Shown here: piece after piece, positions 30,101 to 38,915 of the stretch | How positions within the stretch are numbered: the stretch's first letter is position 1 | Layout: each line of letters begins with the position of its first letter | Source of the DNA: Thauera sp. K11 | Lineage (GTDB): Bacteria; Pseudomonadota; Gammaproteobacteria; Burkholderiales; Rhodocyclaceae | Length of the DNA stretch: 64,000 bases | Direction of reading: 5' to 3' | NCBI RefSeq assembly: GCF_002354895.1 | Contig: NZ_CP023439.1 | Coordinates: forward strand, 1,488,001-1,552,000 | The notes under the pieces: model-generated | What the model saw: only the letters and a program-made list of their open reading frames with translations | Database searches by the model: none | What the model was told of the DNA's origin: nothing | Made by a program: the position numbers and the translations under genes

Positions 30101-30984
30101 GCGCGCTGGTGGACCGGGTGGCGGCGGTCGAGCGCGGCGTGGTCGGCGAGGGTGCGCCGCTGCGGCTGGCGGCCACGGTCGCGCGGGTGTATGCGCGGCT
30201 GCTGTCGTACAAGGACGAATACGAGGTCGCGCGCCTCTTCACCGACGGCAGCTTCTCGGCCGCGCTGGCGGCGCAGTTCGAGGGCGGCTGCACGCTGCGC
30301 TTCCACATGGCGCCGCCCTTCCTGGCGCGGCCCGACGGCAGCGGCCGGCCGCGCAAGATCGAGTTCGGGCCGCGCCTGATGCCGCTGATGAAGCTGCTGG
30401 CCCGCGGCAAGGTGCTGCGCGGCACGGCGCTCGATTTCTTCGGACGGACCGGCGAGCGCCGCATGGAAAGGGCGCTGCCGGCGGACTACGCGCGCTCCAT
30501 CGAAGCACTGCTGCCGCGGCTGACGGCGGATGTCCTCGACAAGGCCGTCGTCTTCGCGTCGCTGGCCGAGGGCATCCGCGGCTACGGGCCGGTCAAGCTC
30601 GACAACCTGCGCATCGTGAAGCAGCGCGAGCGGGCGCTGGCCCACGAACTGGGCATCGACTTCCGCACCAGCGAGGCCGTCGCCTGCATGCTCGGGCGGC
30701 CCGGTGCCGCGGGCGGGGCCGCGGCGGCGGGGGTTCGGCGCGCGCGCCGTCGCGCTGAATCCGCGCGTTTCGCGGACGGTCAGCACGGCGGGGTGTTGAA
30801 GCGGCCCGGCGCGGCGGACCTGCGCCGGCGCCTGGCCAGCGTCTCGGAGGGAAGCTCCCCGAACAGTCCGCGGTATTCGGCGGCGAAGCGGCCCAGGTGC
30901 GAGAACCCGAATTCCAGCGCGGCCTCGGTGACGTTGCGCAGGCCGGCGGACGATTCGAGCATCTGCCGGCGCACCCCTTCGTAG
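27136..30984 (+). CDS. Indolepyruvate ferredoxin oxidoreductase, fused alpha-beta type
   Basis: A 1282-residue enzyme that oxidatively decarboxylates arylpyruvates to aryl-acetyl-CoA with ferredoxin as acceptor. The N-terminal half holds the 2-oxoacid-binding and thiamine-diphosphate regions (FISGYRGSPLGGYDQQ; later GGEGVDWVAHSQF and HVFQNLGDGTYFHSG). The middle has an iron-sulfur segment near residues 650-700 (CEGCGDCGRQSNC and CNKDYSCVNGFCP). The C-terminal part is the gamma-type domain (VTGVGGTGVVTLGALVS). Family members usually end soon after the GYGPVKLDNLRIVKQRERAL region; here the frame continues about 100 residues and overlaps the end of the opposite araC gene by 205 bases. Start GTG with GGAGGAGA upstream. 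Confidence 0.9.
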   Translation: MSTTQAAVHAAPRAAIRYDYRLADNLEAARGRVFLTGTQALVRLPLMQRALDRAAGLDTAGFISGYRGSPLGGYDQQLWKVQALLDASRIRFMPAVNEELGGTAVLGSQQVESDPQRTVDGVFAIWYGKGPGVDRAGDALHHGNIYGSSPHGGVLAVLGDDHGCVSSSFPHQSDFTLQSWGMPLLNPADIAELIEFGLYGWALSRFSGCWVGLKAISETVESGSTVDLDALRTRFDAPADFTPPPGGLHYRWPDLPSLAIEQRLAAKLDAVRAFAAANSIDRTICASSGADIGIVTCGKAHLDLLEAFRRLGIGLDDLDAAGVRWYKPGLSFPLEPGRVRAFAAGLKEILVVEEKGPVVERQIKELFYNADPARRPVVVGKTSADGAPMLSALGELRPSRVMPVVAEWLARHRPALDQRQHIVDHVAEFTAPALLSNEADDVRRVPFFCSGCPHNTSTRVPEGSRAQAGIGCHFMASWMPGRETGGLIQMGGEGVDWVAHSQFTRTPHVFQNLGDGTYFHSGFLAIRQAVAAQASITYKILYNDAVAMTGGQPIDGKVTVDGIARQVEAEGARRVAVVSDEPEKYRGHEGFFPRGTTFHHRAGLDAVQRELREVEGVTVLIYDQTCAAEKRRRRKKGEYPDPARRIFINTAVCEGCGDCGRQSNCLSIVPVETPFGRKRMIDQSSCNKDYSCVNGFCPSFVSVLGGRLRKPAGARIDAERLDALAAALPVPPAPPWDAPYDLLVTGVGGTGVVTLGALVSMAAHLEGKSASVLDFMGFAQKGGQVLAFVRLALRPELLNQVRIDTQQADALLACDLVVGASNDALQTVRRGRTQIVANAHEIQTARFVHDPDADLHAPALLAKMRFAAGDDRVQTCDAQMLAQRLLGDTAGANVLLLGYAWQRGLVPVSVEALDRAIELNGVAVQANLAAFRLGRLAAADPAALAGLAGDEGLGLLPSRAAGEDLQAIVARQAEHLTAYQDAAHAMRYRALVDRVAAVERGVVGEGAPLRLAATVARVYARLLSYKDEYEVARLFTDGSFSAALAAQFEGGCTLRFHMAPPFLARPDGSGRPRKIEFGPRLMPLMKLLARGKVLRGTALDFFGRTGERRMERALPADYARSIEALLPRLTADVLDKAVVFASLAEGIRGYGPVKLDNLRIVKQRERALAHELGIDFRTSEAVACMLGRPGAAGGAAAAGVRRARRRAESARFADGQHGGVLKRPGAADLRRRLASVSEGSSPNSPRYSAAKRPRCENPNSSAASVTLRRPADDSSICRRTPS

Positions 30985-31778
30985 CGGCGGTGCTTGACGT
31001 AGGCGCCCGGCGCCATGCCGAGCAGGCGGTGGAAGCGGTCGTACAGCGTGCGCAGGCTCATGTTGAACAGCGCCGCCAGTTCCCCGGCGCAGATCTCGCG
31101 CCGGATGTTGGCGTCGATGTAGCGGTCCACCCGGTCGAGAAAATCCTCGTCGTCCGCGCCGCGGCGGCCTTCCCCGGCGTTGCTGGGGAAGAGGTCCAGC
31201 AGCTTGGTCGCGAGGAGGCGTTCCATCTGCGCGGCGGCCAGGCGGTTCGGCCGGTCCTGCTGGTCCGCCTCCAGGTAGAGCATCTCGAGCAGGCGGAAGA
31301 AGGCGCTGTCGCGGTCGAGCGGAAAACCGGTGTTGCGGAATTCCACGCCCGCCGGCGGAACGTGGCCGAACTGCTCGCGGCAGCAGGCGTTGAGCACCGT
31401 GTTCGGCAGCTTCAGGATCATCTTCTGGCAATCCGACGAATAGCGCAGATCCACCGACTTGCCCGGATTGATCAAGGTCGCCCAGCCCGGCAGCAGGCGG
31501 ATCTCCTCGTCGGGGTAATTGACCGTACAGGCGCCCTCGACCACCACCTGCAGGTGGTAGCAGTGGTCCAGGCCGGAACTCTTCACCAGCGCCCGGCCGC
31601 CGTAGGTGATCTCGCTCAAGGCCACGGCGCCCAGGTTCTTGTGCCGCAGGGTGGCGCGTGCGGTCGGGCTGAGGATGTCCAGCGTATGGTTGCCGATGTG
31701 GCTGCGGACATACGCCGACACCTCGAGCGGACTCGCCTTGTGGAAGACCGTGCCGGTCTTCAGCAGATTGGCTGCCAT
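30780..31778 (-). CDS. benR: AraC/XylS-family activator, BenR-like
   Basis: A 332-residue regulator transcribed away from benA. The N-terminal half matches the AraC-binding-like domain of the XylS/BenR group (VALSEITYGGRALVKSSGLDHCYHLQVVVEG). The C-terminal half has two helix-turn-helix units: ICAGELAALFNMSLRTLYDRFHRLLG and RNVTEAALEFGFSHLGRFAAEYRGLFGELP. It should bind benzoate, or a related aromatic acid, and activate benAB. Two direct repeats matching the XylS/BenR half-site lie in the divergent spacer. The start has GGAGA upstream. Its last 68 codons lie opposite the end of the indolepyruvate oxidoreductase frame. AndR/AntR-type anthranilate control is an alternative. Confidence 0.82.
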   Translation of the reverse strand: MAANLLKTGTVFHKASPLEVSAYVRSHIGNHTLDILSPTARATLRHKNLGAVALSEITYGGRALVKSSGLDHCYHLQVVVEGACTVNYPDEEIRLLPGWATLINPGKSVDLRYSSDCQKMILKLPNTVLNACCREQFGHVPPAGVEFRNTGFPLDRDSAFFRLLEMLYLEADQQDRPNRLAAAQMERLLATKLLDLFPSNAGEGRRGADDEDFLDRVDRYIDANIRREICAGELAALFNMSLRTLYDRFHRLLGMAPGAYVKHRRYEGVRRQMLESSAGLRNVTEAALEFGFSHLGRFAAEYRGLFGELPSETLARRRRRSAAPGRFNTPPC

Positions 31779-31916
31779 GTCGTCTCCGTGTCCCCGTTTC
31801 CGTGTCCCCGATCTGTGCCGGGGTCGGTGAGCCGTCCGCAGGCGGGACGGCCAGAAGATTCTAATGCACGCCCACGCGCCTGCCGGTGCGCATTTTTCGA
31901 CCCGGGCGGGGCATTT

Positions 31917-31952
31917 CGCAAGCGGCGGACAAAGGTCCGCAATCAGTGGATA
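31917..31952 (+). promoter_or_regulatory. Tandem XylS/BenR-type operator upstream of benA
   Basis: Two direct repeats fit TGCA-N6-GGNTA: CGCA-AGCGGC-GGACA (31917-31931) and CGCA-ATCAGT-GGATA (31938-31952). They are 21 bases apart start to start with a six-base gap, the arrangement known for XylS and BenR targets. They lie 78-113 bases before the benA start and would place the activator next to RNA polymerase. Confidence 0.65.
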
Positions 31953-32029
31953 TTTGAACGGATCCCCCCTTCGTAGAGTTCGTCGCGCGGCATTCGGGCC
32001 GCTGCGAGGCGTGATACGAGGAGGAGCCC

Positions 32030-33388
32030 ATGAACGATTGGAACGAGATCCGGCACAGGATCTCCACCGCGGTGGAGGAGGACCCGGCCAGGGGCATCCA
32101 TCGCATGCGGCGCGATGTCTTCACCGATCCGGAGCTGTTCGAACTGGAGATGAAGCACATCTTCGAGGGCAACTGGCTGTACGTCGCCCACGAGAGCCAG
32201 ATCCCGAGACCGAACGACTACATCACTACCACCGTCGGCCGCCAGCCGGTCATCATCTCGCGCGACCGGGACGGCGTCCTGCATGCCTTCGTGAATGCCT
32301 GCGCGCATCGCGGCGCCACGCTGTGCCGCGACAGGAAGGGCAACAGGGCGGTGTATTCCTGCCCCTTCCACGGCTGGTCGTTCGGTTCGGACGGCCGTCT
32401 GCTGAAGGTGAAGGACCCGGAGGGCGCCGGCTATCCGGAGCAGTTCAACCGCGGCGGCTCGCACGACCTCACGCGCGTGCCGCGCTTCGAGTCCTACCGC
32501 GGCTTCCTGTTCGCGAGCCTGAACGCCGACGTCGCCCCGCTGGCCGAACATCTCGGCGACGCGGCGCGGATCATCGACATGATGGTCGACCAGGCGCCCG
32601 AAGGGCTGGAGGTGGTGCGCGGGTCGTCCACCTACGTCTTCGACGGCAACTGGAAGCTGCAGGCCGAGAACGGCGCCGACGGCTATCACGTCACCGCGAC
32701 GCACTGGAACTACGTCGCAACCATCTCGCGGCGCAAGACCGGGCTTTCCGCCGACGACGTGAAGGCGATGGACGTGGGGAGCTGGAACCGGCAGGAGGGC
32801 GGCTTCTTCGCCTTCGGGAACGGCCACATGTGCCTGTGGATCAAGTGGCCGAACCCGCAGGACCGCCCGGTGTTCGAGCGCCGCGCGCAACTGGCGGAAC
32901 GGTTCGGCGAGGCGAGGGCGGACTGGATGATCGCCCACCTGCGCAACCTCTGCCTGTACCCGAACGTGTTCCTGATGGACCAGATGAGTTCGCAGATCCG
33001 CGTCTTCCGCCCGCTGTCGGTGGACAAGACCGAAGTGACGATCCACTGCATCGCGCCCAGGGGCGAGAGCGACGAGGCGCGTGCGCGGCGGCTGCGCCAG
33101 TACGAGGACTTCTTCAACGCCAGCGGCATGGCGACGCCGGACGACCTGGAGGAATTCCGTGCCTGCCAGGAAGGCTACAACGGCCGCCTGGCGAAATGGA
33201 GCGACATCTCGCGCGGCGCTGTGCACTGGGTGCATGGCGCGGACGACAACGCCCGCCTGCTGGGCATGGAGCCGGTGATGTGCGGCGCGCGGCAGGAGGA
33301 CGAGGGCTTGTACGGGGTGCATCACCGCTACTGGGTCGAGGCGATGACGCGCGCGGTGGAACGCGAGGCGAGGGGAGAAAGCCGATGA
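32030..33388 (+). CDS. benA: Benzoate 1,2-dioxygenase, large (alpha) subunit
   Basis: A 452-residue Rieske oxygenase subunit that, with BenB and a reductase, converts benzoate to the cis-dihydrodiol. The Rieske [2Fe-2S] ligands are C91/H93 (NACAHRG) and C111/H114 (CPFHGW). The mononuclear iron histidines are H220 and H225, with bridging D217 (NGADGYHVTATHWNYVA). MKHIFEGNWLYVAHESQIP is typical of BenA, and QAENGADGYHV fits BenA better than anthranilate dioxygenase; toluate or anthranilate are alternatives. Ribosome site GAGGAGG. The stop overlaps the benB start. The BenR-type operator upstream supports induction by aromatic acid. Confidence 0.9.
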   Translation: MNDWNEIRHRISTAVEEDPARGIHRMRRDVFTDPELFELEMKHIFEGNWLYVAHESQIPRPNDYITTTVGRQPVIISRDRDGVLHAFVNACAHRGATLCRDRKGNRAVYSCPFHGWSFGSDGRLLKVKDPEGAGYPEQFNRGGSHDLTRVPRFESYRGFLFASLNADVAPLAEHLGDAARIIDMMVDQAPEGLEVVRGSSTYVFDGNWKLQAENGADGYHVTATHWNYVATISRRKTGLSADDVKAMDVGSWNRQEGGFFAFGNGHMCLWIKWPNPQDRPVFERRAQLAERFGEARADWMIAHLRNLCLYPNVFLMDQMSSQIRVFRPLSVDKTEVTIHCIAPRGESDEARARRLRQYEDFFNASGMATPDDLEEFRACQEGYNGRLAKWSDISRGAVHWVHGADDNARLLGMEPVMCGARQEDEGLYGVHHRYWVEAMTRAVEREARGESR

Positions 33389-33876
33389 GCCTTTGCTACG
33401 ACGAGGTGCGCGACTTCCTCCACACCGAGGCGGCGCTGCTGGACGACAAGGACTGGGACGCCTGGCTGGACATGTACTCGAAGGAGGTCGAGTTCTGGAT
33501 GCCGGCCTGGGACGACGACGGCACGCTGACGGGCAACCCGCAGCGCGAGGTGTCGCTGATGTACTACCCGCGGCGCGACGGGCTGGAGGACCGCGTGTTC
33601 CGCATCCGCACCGGCAAATCCACCGCCAGCACGCCGGAACACCGCACCAGCCACAACCTGAGCAACATCCTGGTCACCGGCCGGGAGGGCGAGGCCTGCA
33701 GAGTGCGCTTCAACTGGGTGACCTTCAGCCAGCGCCACGGCGCGGTGGAGCACTACTTCGGCAGCAGCCTGTACGACCTGGCGCGCGAGGCCGACGGCAA
33801 GACCCGGATCAGGCGCAAGAAGGTGATCCTGAAGAGCGACCGCATCCACCAGGTCATCGACATCTACCACGTCTGA
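33385..33876 (+). CDS. benB: Benzoate 1,2-dioxygenase, small (beta) subunit
   Basis: A 163-residue SnoaL-fold subunit that forms the alpha3-beta3 core with BenA. Diagnostic stretches are FWMPAWDDDGTLTGNPQREVSL and the C-terminal RKKVILKSDRIHQVIDIYHV, close to BenB. Start ATG overlaps the benA stop (ATGA), so the subunits are translationally coupled. The electron-transfer reductase (benC) and the diol dehydrogenase (benD) that normally follow are absent; the palindromic element begins 31 bases after the stop and a transporter gene comes next. Confidence 0.92.
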   Translation: MSLCYDEVRDFLHTEAALLDDKDWDAWLDMYSKEVEFWMPAWDDDGTLTGNPQREVSLMYYPRRDGLEDRVFRIRTGKSTASTPEHRTSHNLSNILVTGREGEACRVRFNWVTFSQRHGAVEHYFGSSLYDLAREADGKTRIRRKKVILKSDRIHQVIDIYHV

Positions 33877-33906
33877 CCACGACACGATCGCCCGGGCGGC
33901 GCACCA

Positions 33907-34087
33907 GGGCGATCGCATGCGTGCCTGGAATCCGGTCTGGTGGCGGGGATGCGTTCCGCGGGCTGCGGAACTCGCCCTCGCTGCGCTCGGGGCTCGGACA
34001 GTCCTCGCCCGCTCCACGCATCCCCGCCACCAGACCTGCCGTGTCGCGTCATCCGGGCCGGTGAAAAAGGCATCGTGCGATCGCCCC
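33907..34087. repeat. Nested-palindrome element, copy 2 (MITE/REP-like)
   Basis: An element of about 181 bp between benB and the binding-protein gene. Inner arms at 33934-33953 and 34017-34036 form a perfect 20-bp inverted repeat starting GGTCTGGTGGCGGGG. Outer arm cores are GGGCGATCGCA (33907-33917) and TGCGATCGCCC (34076-34086). Its loop, read on the opposite strand, closely matches the loop of copy 1 (shared ACTCGCCCTCGCT), so the two copies lie in opposite orientation. Near-identical direct repeats of about 20 bp (33886-33905 and 34079-34099) flank it. Confidence 0.8.
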
Positions 34088-34120
34088 GGGCGGTGCACCC
34101 CAACGACCACAGGAGGAGAT

Positions 34121-35323
34121 ATGAGAATGGACAATGACGACATGCCCGCCGCGGGCGTTTCCCGCCGGTTCGGGGCGCTCTTTCGCGCGCTCGCGCTGGG
34201 CGCGAGCCTGGCCGCGGCACCGGCGCTGGCCGAGCCCGGCAAGCTGCGCGTCGGCCTGATGATGAGCTATTCGGGCACCTACGCCGGCCCCAGCAACGCG
34301 GCGACCAACGGCTTCAAGCAGTACGTCGCCGAGAACGGCGGCAGGCTGGGCGGGCTGGAGGTCGAGTACTTCCAGGTGGACGACGAGGCCGATCCGTCCA
34401 GGTCGACCGAGAACGCCAGCAAGCTGATCAAGCGCGACCGGGTGGACGTGGTGATCGGCGCCATCCACTCCGGCGTCGCGCTCGGGCTGGCCAAGGTGGC
34501 GCGCGAGACCGGCACGCTGATGATCGTGCCCAACGCCGCGGCCGACGAACTGACCGGCGCGCTGTGTGCGCCCAACATCTTCCGCACCTCGTTCTCGAGC
34601 TGGCAGCCCAGCTACGCCATGGGCGGATACGTGGCGAAGAAGCACGGGACGGCGGTGACGCTGACGTGGAAGTACGCCGCCGGCCTGCAGATGGTGGAGG
34701 GCTTCAAGGAAGCCTACGGGAAGGGCGGCGGCAGGATCGTCCGCGAGATGACGCTGCCTTTCCCCAACGTAGAGTTCCAGCCCTTCCTCACCGAGATCGC
34801 GGCGCTGAAGCCGGAGGCGGTGTACGTCTTCTTCGCCGGCGCGGGGGCGGCCAAGTTCGTGCGCGACTACGTTGCGTCGGGCCTGTCGAAGCGCATCCCG
34901 CTGTACGCGCCCGGCTTCCTGACCGACGGCACGCTGGAGGCGATGGGCGAGGCCGGCCAGGGCCTGCTGACCACGCTGCACTACGCCGACGGCCTGAAGA
35001 ACCCGCGCGACGACGCGTTCCGGCTCAACTATGCGAAGGCGTACAAGAGCCAGCCCGACGTCTATGCGGTGCAGGGCTACGACGCGGCGCAGTTGCTGGC
35101 GGCGGGTCTGGACGCGGTGAAGGGCGACCTGGGCAGGCGCAAGGAGATGATAGCGGCGATGGAGGCGGCGAAGATCGACAGCCCGCGCGGAGCCTTCACG
35201 CTGTCCCGTTCGCACAATCCGGTGCAGGACATCTACCTGCGCAGGGCCGAAGGGCGGGAGAACAACTTCGTCGAGGTGTCGGCGAAGGCGCTCGCCGATC
35301 CGGGGCGCGGCTGCAGAATGTAG
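34121..35323 (+). CDS. Periplasmic substrate-binding protein of an ABC transporter (branched-chain/aromatic-acid type)
   Basis: A 400-residue exported binding protein of the Leu/Ile/Val-binding (type I periplasmic) fold. The signal peptide ends ALAEPGK; LRVGLMMSYSGTYAGPSNAATNGFKQYV is the typical first strand-helix, and VDVVIGAIHSGVALGLAKVAR the ligand-contact loop. Binding proteins of this family next to ben or other aromatic genes often carry benzoate-like acids. The ABC permease and ATPase genes are not here, so it must work with subunits encoded elsewhere or be an orphan receptor. Strong AGGAGGAG site directly after the palindromic element. Confidence 0.85.
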   Translation: MRMDNDDMPAAGVSRRFGALFRALALGASLAAAPALAEPGKLRVGLMMSYSGTYAGPSNAATNGFKQYVAENGGRLGGLEVEYFQVDDEADPSRSTENASKLIKRDRVDVVIGAIHSGVALGLAKVARETGTLMIVPNAAADELTGALCAPNIFRTSFSSWQPSYAMGGYVAKKHGTAVTLTWKYAAGLQMVEGFKEAYGKGGGRIVREMTLPFPNVEFQPFLTEIAALKPEAVYVFFAGAGAAKFVRDYVASGLSKRIPLYAPGFLTDGTLEAMGEAGQGLLTTLHYADGLKNPRDDAFRLNYAKAYKSQPDVYAVQGYDAAQLLAAGLDAVKGDLGRRKEMIAAMEAAKIDSPRGAFTLSRSHNPVQDIYLRRAEGRENNFVEVSAKALADPGRGCRM

Positions 35324-35344
35324 CCGGCGCCAATCGTCGAGTCT

Positions 35345-35378
35345 GGCCGGGCGCGGCGGCATGCCGCCGCGCCCGGCC
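35345..35378. terminator. Strong hairpin between convergent genes
   Basis: A perfect 16-base-pair inverted repeat (arm GGCCGGGCGCGGCGGC) with loop AT lies between the convergent binding-protein gene and nirE. No T-run follows on either strand, but the position fits a two-way terminator. Confidence 0.65.
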
Positions 35379-35420
35379 GCATTCATCGCGGCGAAGACCG
35401 CCGCACGGCGGGCCTGCGCT

Positions 35421-36335
35421 TCAGCCCGCGGCGGCCTGCCGTTCGAACCGCGCCGGCGCGGAATCCGCAAGACAGCCTTCGACGCCGACCACCTCGCCGA
35501 TCACGATCAGCGCGGGGGCGCGGATGCCGGCCTCGCGCACCGCGCCGGGCAGCCCGGCGAGCGTGCTGTGCACGCCGCACTGCTGCGGCGTCGTCGCGGC
35601 GTGGATCACCGCCGCGGGGGTATCGGCCGGCAGCCCGTGGGCGGCCAGTTCGCGGCAGATGATGTCGAGCGCGCCCAGCCCCATGTAGATCACCACCGTC
35701 TGCTTGGGGCGGGCGAGGGCGGTCCAGTCGAGATCGACGCTGTCGTTCTTCAGGTGGCCGGTGGCGAACACCAGCGTCTGCGCGTGCTCGCGGTGGGTGA
35801 GCGGGATGCCGGTGGCGGCGGCCGCGCCGGCGGCCGCGGTGATGCCGGGGACGATCTCACAGGGCAGGCCGGCCGCCGTCACCGCCTGCATCTCCTCGCC
35901 GCCGCGGCCGAAGATGAAGGGGTCTCCCCCCTTGAGCCTGACCACCTGCAGGCCCTCGCGCGCCAGGTCCACGAGCACCTGGTTGATCTGCGCCTGCGGT
36001 AGGGCGTGGTTGCCGGCTTCCTTGCCGGCATACACGCGGCGTGCCGCGGGCGGGATCATCTGCAGGATGTCCGTGCCGACGAGATGGTCGTACACCACCG
36101 CCTCGGCCGCGGCGAGCAGGCGCGCCGCCTTGAGCGTCAGCAGGTCCGGATCGCCCGGCCCGGCGCCGACCAGCCACACCTTGCCGCCTTCGCCCGCAGG
36201 GCGGCACGGCGCGGCCGCGTCGCCGGGCCTGGACGCGCGCGGCCGGTACGGGGCGAGGCTGCTGCGGTTGCGCAGGCGTGAGGGCAGGCCGGCGACGGAC
36301 ACGGCGGCGTGGGACTGCAGCAAGGCATGAGGCAT
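35421..36335 (-). CDS. nirE: Uroporphyrinogen-III C-methyltransferase (NirE/CobA type)
   Basis: A 304-residue SAM-dependent enzyme that methylates uroporphyrinogen III to precorrin-2, the entry point to siroheme and heme d1. Core motifs: VGAGPGDPDLLTLKAARLL, VVYDHLV, GGDPFIFGRGGEE, EIVPGITAAAGAAAATGIPLTHR and VIYMGLG. An arginine-rich extension of about 50 residues precedes the core and has no obvious function; a later start is possible, though there is no clear internal ATG before the VWLVGAGPGD motif. It is divergent from nirS, 170 bases away. The context favours NirE, dedicated to heme d1, over a general CobA. Confidence 0.9.
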   Translation of the reverse strand: MPHALLQSHAAVSVAGLPSRLRNRSSLAPYRPRASRPGDAAAPCRPAGEGGKVWLVGAGPGDPDLLTLKAARLLAAAEAVVYDHLVGTDILQMIPPAARRVYAGKEAGNHALPQAQINQVLVDLAREGLQVVRLKGGDPFIFGRGGEEMQAVTAAGLPCEIVPGITAAAGAAAATGIPLTHREHAQTLVFATGHLKNDSVDLDWTALARPKQTVVIYMGLGALDIICRELAAHGLPADTPAAVIHAATTPQQCGVHSTLAGLPGAVREAGIRAPALIVIGEVVGVEGCLADSAPARFERQAAAG

Positions 36336-36426
36336 GGCATCGGCTCCCGTGCGGGCAGGTCGCTGGCCGTGCCCTGTGTTGCAATTCGGATGCCACGAAC
36401 TTTATCCCCATGCCGCCTAGGGGAAA

Positions 36427-38188
<1,762 letters not shown>

Positions 38189-38212
38189 TCGCCTCGTCGA
38201 TCCTTACCCCGA

Positions 38213-38234
38213 GCCCCGCGTCCCCGCGCGGGGC
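38213..38234 (+). other. Intercistronic hairpin between nirS and the tetraheme gene
   Basis: GCCCCGCG-TCCCCG-CGCGGGGC forms an 8-base-pair GC stem in the 63-base gap, with no T-run. It could be an mRNA-stability or partial-termination element that lets nirS be expressed above the genes behind it. Confidence 0.5.
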
Positions 38235-38251
38235 CGGCGAGGAAGAAGCTC

Positions 38252-38863
38252 ATGACTGATCGTGACAGCAGCACCAAACAAGAACATGCCGGCGGGTTCT
38301 TCTCCCGTCTGCGCCGTCCGTCGTCGAAGTATTCGCTGGGCGTTTTGCTGGTCGCAGGTTTCGTCATCGGCGTGTCGTTCTGGGGCGGTTTCAACACCGT
38401 GCTGGAAGCGACCAACACCGAGAAGTTCTGCATTTCCTGCCATGAGATGTACGACAACGTCTACGTGGAATACAAGGAAACCATCCACTACACCAACCGC
38501 ACCGGCGTGCGCGCCACCTGTCCCGACTGCCACGTGCCGAAAGACTGGACGCACAAGATGATCCGCAAGGTGCAGGCATCCAAGGAGGTCTGGGGCAAGC
38601 TGACCGGCTCCATCGACACGCGCGAGAAGTTCGAGGCCAAGCGGCTGCAACTGGCGCGCAGTGAATGGAAGAGGATGAAGGCCGCCGATTCCCGCGAATG
38701 CCGCAACTGCCACACGCTGGAGAGCATGAACCCCGAGGCGCAGAAGCAGCGTGCGCGCAAGCAGCACGAGATCGCCAAGGAAGACAAGATGACCTGCATC
38801 GACTGCCACAAAGGCATCGCGCACCACAAGCCCGAAGGCATGACCGAGGCGGACGAGGAGTGA
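38252..38863 (+). CDS. nirT: NapC/NirT-type tetraheme cytochrome c
   Basis: A 203-residue membrane-anchored quinol dehydrogenase. One helix (about residues 29-47) anchors it in the inner membrane. Four heme motifs follow: CISCH (60-64), CPDCH (90-94), CRNCH (150-154) and CIDCH (182-186). It should pass electrons from quinol to periplasmic carriers serving NirS. Its place directly behind nirS matches nirT in Pseudomonas stutzeri; NapC, serving nitrate reductase, is similar in sequence but no nap genes are here. Confidence 0.92.
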   Translation: MTDRDSSTKQEHAGGFFSRLRRPSSKYSLGVLLVAGFVIGVSFWGGFNTVLEATNTEKFCISCHEMYDNVYVEYKETIHYTNRTGVRATCPDCHVPKDWTHKMIRKVQASKEVWGKLTGSIDTREKFEAKRLQLARSEWKRMKAADSRECRNCHTLESMNPEAQKQRARKQHEIAKEDKMTCIDCHKGIAHHKPEGMTEADEE

Positions 38864-38915
38864 TCCGCGCTGCGGCGCGGAGCATGTCCAACCCATCCAC
38901 AGTGAGGAATCGACC

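Noticed and set aside
33917..34120. N-terminal extension of the binding protein through the second palindromic element
   Set aside because: The signal peptide and strong ribosome site define the start at 34121; the upstream part is repeat DNA read by chance.
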